Assembly (NCBI RefSeq): GCF_034190915.1
Contig: NW_026947486.1
Coordinates: 103,957,312-104,021,311 of the forward strand
DNA: 64,000 nucleotides
From: Cavia porcellus
Taxonomy: Eukaryota; Chordata; Mammalia; Rodentia; Caviidae
Direction: 5' to 3'
The notes below the pieces were generated by a model that was not told the DNA's origin, searched no databases, and saw only the letters and a program-made list of their open reading frames with translations. Shown here one piece after another: positions 30,621-42,146 of this stretch. Numbering within the stretch: position 1 is the first letter of the stretch; every line of letters starts with the position of its first letter. Position numbers and translations under genes: made by a program.

Positions 30621-33089
30621 ACTAAAAAGACAAAACTATTGTGGAGTAATAATATGTATTGACATAGCTATTAGTCAAAGCCTCTTCGAAGTAGAATATT
30701 GTAACTTCGCTCCCCCCAAGATGAAGATGTGGAGTGTTTTTAGTTTGCTCTGACTGTAGAAACAGTAAGAAAGGGCTCTCGTTTTTGGTTTATTTTGCTA
30801 TGCTGCTCAGGAGAGTGGGTCTGTACTTCCCCGTCTGCACTACAATGTCTTTAGGAATAGATCTGGTTTTAACTAGGCCAACCGAGATTTGATGCTATGG
30901 TCTTTAGTTAGCATCACATGTAAAAGAGTAGGGCCTAGTGTTAGAGGAATCTGGGAAGAAGATCCATGAACAATGGCTCTGGGTGTCTATGTCTCCTTGT
31001 ACATCACAGAAGGTCTTTAGGGTTCTTCTAAGATTTGCTCTTATGTGATTTGGGTAATGTATTATGATCATGCTGGCTGTATAACCAATCCCTAAACTCA
31101 GTGCCTACATGCCATAGTGGTATCCTTATTGGTTATGTAATGGTCCTGTTTGGGTGTTTCTAGTCTGTAGTAGTTATTACTGATCGGTGTTCAATATCAT
31201 ATCAGGACTCAGGCAACTTAGGTACTATCAGCGAATGAATGGGGAAAGAGCAAAGAGGGTTATATTGAAAGGACAGGCTTGGAAGTCATGAACTTAACAT
31301 AACTATTGTTCACTTTTTATTAGCTACACATGACCATTATGAGTTGCTAGATCTGGTGGGAAATGAACTGTATTAAGTACTCAGGAAAAAAGAGGAGAAT
31401 ATGGATTTGATGGAGCAATCTTTATCACATATAATAACCATTTACAATTAACATTATTCTGTGTCATAGTCTGTGCTATTTATCTCGATTATTGCATTTA
31501 ATCTTTGCAAACTTAATGAAAAGTATTATTTTTATCTCTATGATTCAGTTAAGGAAACTGAGACTGAAATAATCCAGAAAGTGCTTTTGAAAGTTGTGCT
31601 TTGAACCTGGGTTTATTGGATCTCAGACCTAGACCTCTTAACCTCTATATGCTTGTAACTGTCCTTTGTGATTATTCTATGTTGGAATATATTCTGTTGG
31701 GTTCTAACCCAATGGAAACACTGATCAGCCAATAAAAGACTTTCTTTAGTTCTTTGGGTGTTTATATCATGTTATGGCTGGCTAACTTCCCAGTCATATT
31801 TCAGCTCACCACAGGTGAGCTTTCAAAAAAATGTCTATAGATGAAATATACTGCCTCAAGCAGATTCTTATCCACAGTTTCTCTTGGAATGCTGTCCGCA
31901 CGGGGTATATGAAGTGTTTATGAACCTAGGGAATGATGATTGGAAATGAGGCTGGAAATCTCACAAGCTACCTCAATGATGAGGTTTCCAGGTCCCTTCG
32001 AGTCATATGGGACACTGATCTAACTGCACTCTTGTGGTATTGGGAAAGTTCTGCTTTGGGTTGTGGCCATCATCAGAAGAGCTGGAAAGTGAAGTATTTG
32101 GGGATACAATTAGCACAGATCTGTGGCTATAAAGAAGTCAGACCGCTTGAGGTCAGAACACACATTGCAAGCAACTGGCCTTTTCAGGTGCATGGTTTGC
32201 AGGGGAGGAGCATGCAACTTGGGGGGAGCAGAGATCTGACTGTGGCAGACCCTGCTCTGCCAGCGGGAAGGGTGCTCTCACTCGGCCATATTGAGTGATG
32301 AAAGATGGGGCTGACTGCAGAGGTTCAGAAGCCTGCTATGAGGTGAACCAATGTTGGGAGAAACAAAACCATAAACTGAATGCATTGAGTTTCCTGAAGG
32401 GTTTGCTTTTCAGCATGTTCTTCTGGGATTTTTGTAAGCATACTGTTTTTCCTTACATGCTTTCACTTTGAATTTTGATAAAAACAATTACTCTTTCAAT
32501 TAGTTCTTGTGGGTTGGACCTACTATAAAATTTAAGACATTTCTCTATGCCCCTACCTCTACCCAACCCACATTTCCCACAAAAGTTGTGATGCCAGCAC
32601 CAGCAGTGGAGATTTTGTATTTACCTTTGGAAAGAGAGAAAATAATTTACAGCATAAATATGCATTATGGTTCTTCAACACAGACATAAGAGACAGCAAG
32701 AGCACAGCAAATTCTCCTGCTGGCCACATAGCTTCATTCCAAACAACTGCAGTTCTTTTGCTCCCGTAGCTGGCTAAGGGAAGTTTTGTCTTTCAAGGAG
32801 GTCTGCGAGAAGAACTCAGACACTGCTAGGCACAGACAGACACGGATCCTGCTTTCCAGAAGCTCCTAGCTTGGTGGGACAATATGGTGTGAAGGAGGCT
32901 GGGATAGACAATGGAAAGCAGCACAAGAGCAGCAGAGGTGGCTGCCTACAGGCATTGTACACCTAGAGGTCAGAGGGATTGCACCAGGGTGATGGTGAGT
33001 TTCATATGCTTAGCTTCAAACTCAATTCCCATGCAAACTCAGGACAGTCATATTTGGCACTGTTGGAAGGCGAGTTTCTTCTCCTCCTT
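30621..33089. other. Mostly unrecognised; one MIR at 31440-31660
   Basis: No exon, RNA gene or young repeat. The 121-residue plus frame 31933-32298 has no domain. Around 32800-33000 purine-rich text resembles the unnamed ancient repeat seen elsewhere. Confidence 0.45.
31440..31660 (-). repeat. MIR SINE, antisense
   Basis: 'atttatctcgattattgcatttaatctttgcaaactt', 'gattcagttaaggaaactgagactgaaataatccag', 'ttgtgctttgaacctgggtttattggatctcagacc' follow antisense MIR over most of its length. Confidence 0.78.
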
Positions 33090-33430
33090 CACCAAAAAAT
33101 GCTTTTCATTGACTTTATAAACATTGGGTACTTCCTATGGTCTGAGCACTGTGCAAGGGTTCTAATGGACACTGCCTGTGACATTGCTTAGGACTGGAGA
33201 TGGAGCTACAGATAAATCAAAGAGTGACACAGAAAGTGGGAGGCTGCAGTAGACCTGAGGGTCTGGTGGGAGCACAGTAGGGTTGGGGCCAGAATGCTGG
33301 TGGTATGCAAAGGTTTTCCAAACTGTGAGGTTGAGCAGAATCTTGAGCAAGGAACCAAGAGAAGGGGGAAAGTCATGGAAGACAGAGGACAGTCCTGGTG
33401 GAGGCCACAGTTTGTGTATCAAGGTAAAAA
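33090..33430 (+). repeat. Ancient mammalian interspersed repeat (family not named)
   Basis: 'cttcctatggtctgagcactgtgcaagggttctaatgg', 'agatggagctacagataaatcaaagag', 'gagcagaatcttgagcaaggaacc' follow the same order as in 4730-5180 and 52940-53300. Confidence 0.5.
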
Positions 33431-33657
33431 CTGTGTATGCCACTGAAACACGTCAGCTAGCTTTCTTAAATGGGTTTTAAAGTAAATGTATAACTTATAG
33501 CTCTGATAAATTTATTATTATAAAGACAATGCAGCTTCTCTCTGTAACAATTGGAAATTACAGAGAAACTCAAAGATAAAAGAAATCATCCAGAACCTTT
33601 TCACTCAGAGAGCATCCTCATTAATGTTTTGCACTGCTTTCTTTCACATAACAGTAT

Positions 33658-33662
33658 GGTGG
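33658..33662. repeat. Left 5-bp duplication GGTGG of solo LTR
   Basis: GGTGG precedes the TGTTATGG start and recurs at 34439-34443 after the CAACA end. Confidence 0.7.
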
Positions 33663-34438
33663 TGTTATGGACTAAGAACTGGTGGTCAACTTAACGCCAG
33701 CTGGATTACATCAGCATGGCACTGAGCGAAGATGCTCCACCTGAGGAAAGTTGCCAGGATAAATAGGTGGAGAGGAAGGGAGGTGTTGAGGGTTGAGGCG
33801 TTAAGAAGGCATTGAGTTCTACGAGTTGCTGTCTGAGCTGTTGGTTCTCCTGGAGAAGCCTTGGTCCTCACATCGAGCATTGCTTCCTGGCTCTGGAGGG
33901 GAAGACATGTGCTTTTTGGTCTCCAGGATGAACTCGTCATGCTGCTTCCTGGCACGTACCTGACTGTACCTGTCGTTGGAGGAGCTTGGGGAGTCCGTGT
34001 CGCTGAGGATGGCTGTCGTGCCTTTCAGGACAGCCCTGGTCTTTGTTGTGAGTGTGACTTCTCCGCTCCAGCATAGAACCCTCATCCACTGGCACAGCTC
34101 CTTCATCCTGCTGGCATAGACTTTCTGGCTTCCACCACTGACCCTTAGGTCTTCCCGCCACGGATCTGTAAAAGAAACTGGTGTGAGTCCTTCTTGTGGG
34201 CTCTGGGCCTCCACCTGGACTCGTGGGAGGCATTGTCCTGAGCTCTGGGTTTTTATCTGGACTTATGTGGGACATGTGCTGTGGGGCTTGGGCTCTTGAC
34301 TAAATAATCTATGTCTTTGGTGTTGTGGATAGATTTCCTGTATTTTCCTGTGTTAATTCCTGGTGACCATTATAAAAATATTATAAACTCTATGTCCTAA
34401 TCTTAACTGTTCTCTGTGTACAACCCCTGACTACAACA
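33663..34438. mobile_element. Probable solo LTR, 776 bp, family not identified
   Basis: A GC- and CpG-richer block bounded by TGTTATGG and CTACAACA (TG...CA) and by a 5-bp direct repeat GGTGG, as for ERVL/MaLR-type integration. No gag or pol is next to it. Orientation is open: both ends read TGTT on their own strand. The minus strand holds overlapping frames of 131 and 112 residues (33819-34214, 33937-34275) with no recognised domain, plus a good acceptor TTTCTTTTACAG and two nearby donor-like CAG|GTAC sites, so the minus strand may be the transcribed one. Confidence 0.6.
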
Positions 34439-34443
34439 GGTGG
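34439..34443. repeat. Right 5-bp duplication GGTGG of solo LTR
   Basis: Partner of 33658-33662. Being short and low in complexity, it needs an empty-site comparison. Confidence 0.65.
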
Positions 34444-34589
34444 TATCATTTTCTCTAGTTAGGAAATAATCTTACTCTTGATTGTTGCGGTCAGTATAAT
34501 ATTCCACTGAGCTTACTAAGCTTATCTCCTACTGGCGTGTACTGGGATTTACATTTGTTCAGAAATGTAACATTCTTTCATAGACATCA

Positions 34590-34770
34590 TGGCACAGGAG
34601 TTAAGCGCAAGGATAGCTTGGGCTTCAGTCCTGGCTCTGTCTCTTACAAGCTCTGTAAACCCTCAACTAATGCAATAATTCCTATGTATCTTCACGCCTC
34701 CATATACAAATGCGAATGAAGTGGTATAGTACCACTCTCTGCAAACCGAGAGAATTAAAGGAATTACTGG
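34590..34770 (+). repeat. MIR SINE, sense
   Basis: 'tggcacaggagttaagcgcaagg', 'gggcttcagtcctggctctgtctcttacaagctctgtaaacc' and 'gtatagtaccactctct' match MIR from its tRNA-like head into the core. Confidence 0.75.
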
Positions 34771-34950
34771 CAAGAAAGCTCCATAACCATTGATAAATTA
34801 TTCACTATTATTGTTAATTTTACAATCTCTCTGATAATTTCCTGAGGATAAAATCTTGGAAGTAGGATGGTGGGGATAAAGGACATGTCTATTTCTAGTG
34901 TGCTTAAAGCATTATGCCAAATTGCTTCAGAAAAGGGAACTATCAGTTTA

Positions 34951-35091
34951 AACCTCTCCCTGTCTCTCCCCCTTTCTCCCTCTCTCTCCCATCCCCTTCT
35001 CCCTCTCCTTTCCTCTTCTCTCCCCTCCCCTCCCCAAACCCCTCTCCTCCCTCTCCTTCTCCCACTTCCTTTTCCTCTTCCTTTCCCTCTA
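34951..35091. repeat. Polypyrimidine (C/T) tract
   Basis: About 140 bp almost free of purines on the plus strand (CTCTCC, CCTTCTCC words), with mirror-like segments. It lies directly beside the T/A-tail side of an antisense ID SINE. The long Pro/Ser/Leu-rich frames here (34867-35244, 34914-35222) reflect composition only. Confidence 0.93.
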
Positions 35092-35092
35092 A

Positions 35093-35158
35093 TTGCTGGG
35101 GATGGAACTCAAGGCCTGTGTATGCCAGGCAAGTGCTCTACCGCAGGATCCTGCCCCG
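35093..35158 (-). mobile_element. ID-type SINE, antisense
   Basis: 'tgctggggatggaactcaaggcctgtgtatgccaggcaagtgctctaccgcaggatcctgcccc' is an antisense tRNA-like head with its B box at the left. Confidence 0.82.
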
Positions 35159-36139
35159 AAACGCTCAAATCACTCTTTCTGTACCTCCATGCAAACATGT
35201 CTGTGCCAACAGCAATGTCTAATTTCCCAGAACTTAATACTTAATGCAGTGCTTAACAGATAACCATTGTTTAACATATATCTCTGAAATTGATGGCCTA
35301 CACTGATTCTAAGTATTTCTGTTTTAAAAGCATGGTTTATTTTTGAGCAAATATTTTCTCTAAGTCTATTGTTTGCCTTTAAATTTTGTTTCTGGCATTA
35401 TTTTGATTTGCATTTCTCTGAGTAATAATGAAACAATATACGTTTTCCTCATATTTATTAGTATCTGTATGTTTTGGGGGATTGTCTGTGCCATTTGCTT
35501 TTTAAATCGGGATGTTTGTCCATTCTTATTAATTGGAAGAATTTTCTAGGCTCGAGATATGAATCTTTTCATATATGGTGTAAATCTTCTCCAAATGTGT
35601 TGCTTGCCTTGTATTTTTCCTGGCTTTTGTGACTTTAGCTTTTACATTTAACTTTTTGAATTCATCTGAAATTCATGTTTGCCAAATTTAGCCTTAAACA
35701 GCTAACAATTGCCTCCTCATCTTTCCTTCCCCCAGGACATGAAATATCTTTATCATCTACTAAATGAGTATGTGTACCGGGGACTATTTCTGTGCCTTTT
35801 CTCTTGACTGGTTGATATGCTACTCTATTCCTATGCTGATGTCATGCTGTTTTAATTATTGTTCCTTTAAGAAACATAAGTATCTGTCAGGGCATTTTTT
35901 TCTTTGTTATTCACTTATGTACAAAGATATCTTGGTTGTTAAAGGGGCCAGTAAACATAAAAATGATGCTATCTAGGTATCTTGTGAGAGTCACTGATCC
36001 TTAAAATACTTTTTTAATCTTTTTATTTTTTCAAAATTATGTGGGCATTTCACAGACAGAGGCCCTAGAAGGCTGCTACAGCTGTGCTGCGTGCTTCTTT
36101 TTTCCCCTTGTGAAAACATTTCTGGTCCCTTCTCTGCAG

Positions 36140-36275
36140 AGCACTGTAGAATTTTACAGCCAGGAGATGCCTTCACCATCACATAGTCCGGCTTGTTTCA
36201 CCAATGAGGCTTTCAAACTTCAGCCGTCAGGCAGCTAGTTAGTGGCAGGGCCAGGGAGAGAACCAGGGGTCCCTG
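36140..36275 (-). repeat. MIR SINE fragment, antisense
   Basis: 'ccaatgaggctttcaaacttcagccgtcaggcagctagttagtggcagggccagggagagaaccaggggtccctgactcc' is the right part of antisense MIR. Confidence 0.7.
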
Positions 36276-37394
36276 ACTCCATGACACCAGCACAAAAGAG
36301 ATGGTAATGAATTATTATCCTATCATCTCACGCGCTGACATCCATGAGTGCATTTAACACGTACCCTTTGACACAGAATTCTCTTGAAATTTGCTTCTTC
36401 TTTCCTTTCTCTTCCCCACATCCCAATTTAAAGGTCTAAACAAACCTCTTTCTGCCTCCATCATAGATTTTATAAATATAAATGTTGTACGTAGTACATA
36501 GTATTTTACCAGAAAACTACAATAAGATAAATTTAGACTATGGTTTGAGCATATAATTATGGCATGTCAAGAAACAAAGAGAGTTAAAAATACAAAGCAA
36601 AGCCTGCAGCAACAAACATTGTACAAGACACTCATTACTTTATGGAAATCCAAAAGAATTGGAAAAATCTGTTTTTTAAAGAGAGTTTCATTTGTCTCTA
36701 TTGTGCAGAATCATCAAATTGAGCTGTGCTTTTGGATATGCCCTAACTGTATCTTGTACAGTGTTTGCAGTTACAAAGATTAGATGGCAGTGCTTTTGGA
36801 ATAGATATGTGGCTGATCATATTTAGCTTACTTGGCCTAAATAATCTCTGACTAGCAAAGACCAAAAATAATGTTCACCTCAAAGGTCCACGTTGGCCTC
36901 TTAAGAACTGTTTGGATTGAAACATTTAATACTGTGAGTTGGAGCAGTATGATCAAACTCCAACAACCCGCAGGCTCAGAATTAAAGATCTTTGATGGAA
37001 GTTCCTGCCAGGAAGTCAATATTGAATAGGCAGAGATCATGCAAAGTTGAGAAGCAATTATGTAGCCAGGATTTAAATGGAGGTAGGAGAAGATTTGAAA
37101 GCAGGTGGGGACCAATGATTCTGTTGCTGTTTGAAAAGATCTGATATGTAAGTGTGCATCAGCATTCAAGAATGTTTTACATCTCTCACAAAAGGAACTG
37201 TTTATAGTAATGGGCGAGGGAGACTTCTGCCAGTCTTGGAAAAGAGATTGCCTTAGTGGAAGAAAGTCACACATCACTGAATTTCTACTATTAGGTTATA
37301 TTAAAATGTTATACTCTTTATTCTCATCAGTAAAAAAACTGAACAACTTTTTGGGTCTGGGCCATGCCACTAGGCATAAAGCAAGTTTATGGAT

Positions 37395-37560
37395 TTAGAA
37401 TTGGGGTTCATGGTGCTGTGGAAAGAAGGGAAAATGAGCTTTTGTCTTAGTTGAGCCATGATGGACCTGGAGAAATTACTGTCCCTCCTTGGGTCTCAGA
37501 TTTCTCAAATATTACCTGTCTTGAGGCAGGATAATACCTCTAAGGACCTGATGAATACTA
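37395..37560 (+). repeat. MIR SINE fragment, sense
   Basis: 'gtctcagatttctcaaatattacctgtcttgaggcaggataatacctctaaggacc' after 'ggacctggagaaattactgtccctccttggg' follows MIR sense order. Confidence 0.65.
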
Positions 37561-38791
37561 TGGCTTGCTGTAGAATAATATATATGCATATGTGCATATT
37601 CCAGCACATGAATATTCCAGGTTCAGAGTCTCTTGATAAAGTGATAGGCAGATCTCCTGTTCTGTTAGAACCTCTGCTCAACAGTGATCTTTACATGAAA
37701 ACTATAGATGGGAAGTCATCAAACTATGAGGGAGGTCTTGAGTTGGTAAAAGTAAGCATTAGTCACCTAGTGGCTACATTTTTAATGGTAGGCTTTTTCC
37801 ATACTTGATGTGTTTGTGTGTTCATGTGTGTACACATACATTCTTGTGCATAAGTAAATTATGATGGCAGGTGACCTATATAAAATGCTTAGCAACTACT
37901 AAACTCAGCACTACCTGATAGAATTGTGGCGCAGCTGAAAAGAAGTAGGAAATATAAATGACCTTTATTTTAAGAATGCGGGGAGAGAGTCCCCGACCCA
38001 CAGGGATCTGGCATTGTCTTTGGGGGCTGGAAATCTCTCCATTGGACACTTGGAGTGGGAGCATACATGTAGCTTAGGTTTGGGGTGGTGCCTGAGGGGC
38101 ATTAGTGATGCGCAGGTAGCCCATTGGTATTCATTTCAGCCACAGGTAAATTCCTAGGGGTGGGGAAGATAGAGCTCAAGATAAAGGCCCCTGGTTCCAC
38201 CTCCCAGGCTTTTTACCAGCTACAATGTCCCAAATGGGCCAAAATCCTTTCACTACCCAAGTTGCTCTTCACTTGGAAAGAAGGTAAATAAATGATGTAA
38301 GTCTAATGTGAAATTTCTGTCCTATAAGATTGTTGAAATGCTCTGTGTTTGTCAGTATCATACAGCTGTGAGTTTGTCAGTGATGGACAGAGTACACCTG
38401 CTGTTGAGGTATGTTTCACATGGAGGGTTTCTAGGTTTCTTGTTCATCTATTCAGAAATATGTAATTAGACAGGATATAAACATATGCCTTGACTTTTAC
38501 TGGCCTGTGGAAAGACTGGATTTTGAATTTTGCTTTAAGGTCTTAGCCTCCACTTATCACTGAATACCCTTTATTTTTAGTGGCCATATTTGCAAGAGTC
38601 CAATACATAAAAGGCAGCCAATTTGTGTTTACAAGCTATATGTGTGGATGTGTTCTTAGAAAGCTAAAATATTATTCATTTGTTAATTTTGTCTTTTAGA
38701 CAGATTGTCCAATAGAGCTAACATGGCTAGAATTCTCTACCTATTTTTAAGCTGAATTTTAAATTCATAAGTGAAACTTTGGTCAATTAAC

Positions 38792-38794
<3 letters not shown>

Positions 38795-38860
<66 letters not shown>

Positions 38861-38869
38861 TATATATAT
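38795..38869. repeat. Compound (TC)n(TA)n microsatellite
   Basis: About 14 TC units run directly into about 17 TA units, then 'tgcatatatatatc'. The TA part is self-complementary and can extrude as a cruciform. Confidence 0.97.
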
Positions 38870-39239
38870 CAAATGAAGTTAAGATTCATAACTTTGATCA
38901 TGTTTGATGATCTATTCCTCAGTTAGGTTATATTCAGGAGATTCTAATTTCCATTTATGCTCATTTATATACAATAATATAACAAAATTTAGTAACATAT
39001 TGTACAGGCATAGATGGCTGTTTAAAGATAGTAACTCACCTAGAAATGGATTCATTAGATAATAGTACAAATTGCATACAAGTATAATGTATGAATGTCA
39101 GAGAGTGTCTTTAAATTGTAGAGAAATTTGACGTTTGGGAAAGTTAAACATTTATCTTATTCTCTGTCTAGCTTTAAGAAGAAACTCCAACAAATAAATC
39201 TATCATTTCTTTTTAAGAAATATATATTTAAATCAAAGA

Positions 39240-39700
39240 ATTACATAGCATAAGCTTTTTTTTTATTTTAAAGAGAAAAAAATCACAGAAAAGAAAAACA
39301 AAAAACAGGAGACATACAAATAACGACTACAAGGACAACAAATAACCCCAAAATAATAACAATATAAACTTTCAAAAAAAGATGACAGGAATTTAACAAT
39401 AATTGTAATACTGCATATTGTTATCTTCAAAGGAGTTGCTTACATTACCAGATATAGGCCTACAAAATTGATCTAATCATATGAGTATTAACTGTTGTTT
39501 TCCAAGAACAAATAGAATTACTAGTATAATCATCATAGCTATTTTATGTATGTATGAGCGAATTTGTATCTTTTTCCTTTTCCCAAATGATAAAATGGCT
39601 TAAGTGAAAAACTAATGGTTCCTCACCTTACTTTCCCTTTTTCTTTCCCTAGTGGCAACCTTTTGCAAATCACCCTTTTGAGAAACTTATGTGTAAATTT
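39240..39700 (-). mobile_element. L1 3'UTR, antisense
   Basis: A/T-rich with 'aaagagaaaaaaatcac', 'tactgcatattgttatcttcaaaggagttgcttacattaccagatataggcctacaaaattgatc'. The same order is found at 49250-49460, showing a shared L1 3'UTR subfamily. No ORF2 end is retained here. Confidence 0.7.
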
Positions 39701-40756
39701 CCACCTCTAAGTACTGTGGTCTGAGGGGGCCCAGATCTATGGTACTAATTGACTATCTAATGTAGTATAACAAACCACTCTCCAGCCTCTTAGTTTTACA
39801 TACTAACTACATTGCTACATGTCACGGTCTCTGTGTGAGGCCATTTGAGGCTGTAGTCCTCTGGGAGCTCACACGCACTAGAATGCCCAACATGGTGCAC
39901 TTACCTGACTGGCAGTTGATACTGACAGTGAACCATGAGCTCAATTAAACGTTTCAACTACAACACCTTTGTTTCTTCTGCTTGTGGGATTTCCACTTGA
40001 CTTGGACTGTCACTGAACGACATTTGAATTCTAAAAGGAGTGAAGTGGCCACTGCTGGTCCCCTGCATTTGTCATTCAAGGATGTCACTGTTACTGTGTT
40101 TTATTAGTCAGAGCCAGAAAGAAGTCCAGCCCGAATTCAAGGAGAAAAAATCCAAATAGCTGTTGATGTGAGAAGCAGCATGAAAATGTAGTGAGAGGAG
40201 GAACTGTTGGAGGATCATCTTTGGAAACTGGCTGCCACATCTAGTTTCAGAGAAGCTGGGAGTTTGTGTTGCTGCTTTTCATTCTTATCATTGGTTTTGC
40301 ATAATTATTTTTTTAAAAGAGACAAATATTTTTATCACCGTGAAATCAGAAATCCATTCAGCTTTTAAAAGTATATGCTTAACAGATACCAAGAGATTAT
40401 ACTAATGAATTTTTTAATATTATCATTATGGAGATTTGATTCCTCAGATTGCCACAGTAGATTGTTACTCAACATTAATTAAGTTCGGCTGCATGGAGCT
40501 GGTCAATGAATTAAATTAAAAGGGCAGGAAGTGGGAGAAGGAGACTGCTTTTAGCCATTCATTTACTCATTCTCTTATTTATGTAAGGTCGCTAAAATGG
40601 GACTCTGAATATCCCTGTTTTTGCTGAGGACCCCAAAGGCTAAGACAAACTCCACCGTTCTAAAATGAGGCCTTTCTGTGCAAGGCTTAGAGATTTCTAG
40701 ATATTGCTTCCTTGTCCATCTCTCATAAGCAGTAAGCATTCTTGAAGTTATTAAAC

Positions 40757-40811
<55 letters not shown>

Positions 40812-40984
40812 TGAAAGGGCACTTCATTATTTTGCGTGTTGATGATTTACTTTTGTGGTATGAACCAAGTGGATCTAAAGGAGAAAGTCAGCTTAGAGAA
40901 TCATAAAAAGGGACTCTGCCAGAAAGGCTATCTGGAGGGAGCGGCAAAGTGGCAGACACTAGGTAAAGCTCAGAATCCCAGGGC
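39701..40984. other. No gene seen; (GA)n microsatellite inside
   Basis: Text near 39740-39960 looks like a heavily decayed LTR or DNA element but I cannot name it. No exon. Confidence 0.45.
40759..40809. repeat. (GA)n microsatellite
   Basis: About 25 uninterrupted GA units. Purine-only on one strand, so capable of triplex (H-DNA) formation. Confidence 0.97.
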
Positions 40985-41769
40985 TGAAGCATATAGTCAT
41001 AAGACAGACCTCAAAACGGATCAAAGTCCTAAATGTAAGAGTGAAAACTACAACAAAACCACTAGAAGAAAGCATAGGGATATATTTTCATGAGCTTGGC
41101 TCTGGCAGTTGATTTTTAGATATGATAGCAGAACAATAAACAGCAATATATCTCAACTTGAGTTTATGAAAATTTAAAACTTTTGTATTTCAAAAGATAC
41201 AAGGAAGGCAACAGAATGGGTGAAAACATTTGCAAATGATATATTTAACACGGGACATATGTCTAGAATATCCCTCAAAAATCGAAAGACAGTTTAATTT
41301 AATAATAAGCAAACAACCTGAGTAAACATTTCCCCAGAGAATATGCAACAATGCCCAATAAGCATTTAAAAAGATGTTCAACAGCATTAGTTATCAGAGA
41401 AACACAAGCCCAAATCACAATGTGATATTACTTCAAGCCCCTGGGGATGGTTAGAATTTTAAAAAGACAGATAAATAATAATTATTGGTGAAAATGTAGA
41501 AAAAATGGAATTTTTATGTGCTGCTGCTAAGCATATAAAATGATACAGTTGAGGAAAACAATTTAACACAGGATTACTATCATAATGTAACAATTGTACT
41601 CTATGGTGTTTATCCAAAAAGATTTGAAAACATGCTACACATTCTCATGCATAAAATTTTTATGCTAACCAAAATTTGGAAATTATCAATATATTATTTA
41701 ACTGTTACATGATTAAACAAAATATGATAGATGATCCAATGAGATGTCATTCATCTATAAAGAGTAATG

Positions 41770-41815
<46 letters not shown>

Positions 41816-42146
41816 CAACATGGTTAAATCTTGAAAACACGCCAAGAGAAAGGATTAAGTCACCAAGGACCACATATAACACGATTCCATTAGTATAAAA
41901 GCCCAAAATTGGGAAATATGTAATCATAAAATAGATTAGTGGCTGCTTAGCACAAGAGAGGGAATGAAGGAATAGTCACATGACAGCTAAAGAATTCAGG
42001 GTTTCTTTCTGAGAAGATGAAACTTCTAAAACAGATTGTGGTGACTGGTGCAACGTATCTGTGAATAAACTAAAAACCATTGAATCGTATGCTTTAAATG
42101 TGTAAACTGTATAATGTATGAGTTATATCTCAATAAAGTTGCTAAG
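40985..42146 (+). mobile_element. Old L1, 3' part of ORF2 plus 3'UTR, sense
   Basis: Ordered L1 blocks: 'aacggatcaaagtcctaaatgtaagagtgaaaactacaacaaaacc', 'gtgaaaacatttgcaaatgatata', 'aaaagatgttcaacagcattagttatcagagaaac', then a 3'UTR ending 'actaaaaaccattgaatcgtatgctttaaatgtgtaaac...ttatatctcaataaagttgct'. The AATAAAG end is intact; all ORF2 frames are broken. It is interrupted by an AC microsatellite. Confidence 0.85.
41778..41813. repeat. (AC)n microsatellite inside L1
   Basis: About 18 AC units after 'catatat'. It has grown inside the L1 at the end of ORF2. Confidence 0.96.

Larger units (their letters stand above)
34800..35950 (-). mobile_element. Old L1 fragment, antisense, carrying a SINE and a pyrimidine tract
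   Basis: Antisense late L1 blocks: 'attttgatttgcatttctctgagtaataatga', 'gccatttgctttttaaatcggg', 'attaattggaagaattttctaggctcgagatatgaatc', 'tttgtgactttagcttttacatttaactttttgaattcatctgaaattc'. The left part (34800-34950) carries 'aatctctctgataatttcctgagg...gccaaattgcttcagaaaagg'. All frames closed. Confidence 0.65.
35951..38794. other. No gene seen; MIR pieces at 36140-36275 and 37395-37560
   Basis: A 141-residue minus frame (36852-37277) and a 116-residue plus frame (37458-37808) have no recognised domain. The rest is AT-rich. Confidence 0.45.

Noticed and set aside
33819..34275. Overlapping 131- and 112-residue minus frames as a host gene
   Set aside because: They lie within a TG...CA block with flanking 5-bp repeats and match no domain I know. 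Kept only as a possible LTR-borne exon.
34867..35244. Pro/Ser/Leu-rich plus frames
   Set aside because: They are translations of a polypyrimidine tract and of an antisense ID SINE.
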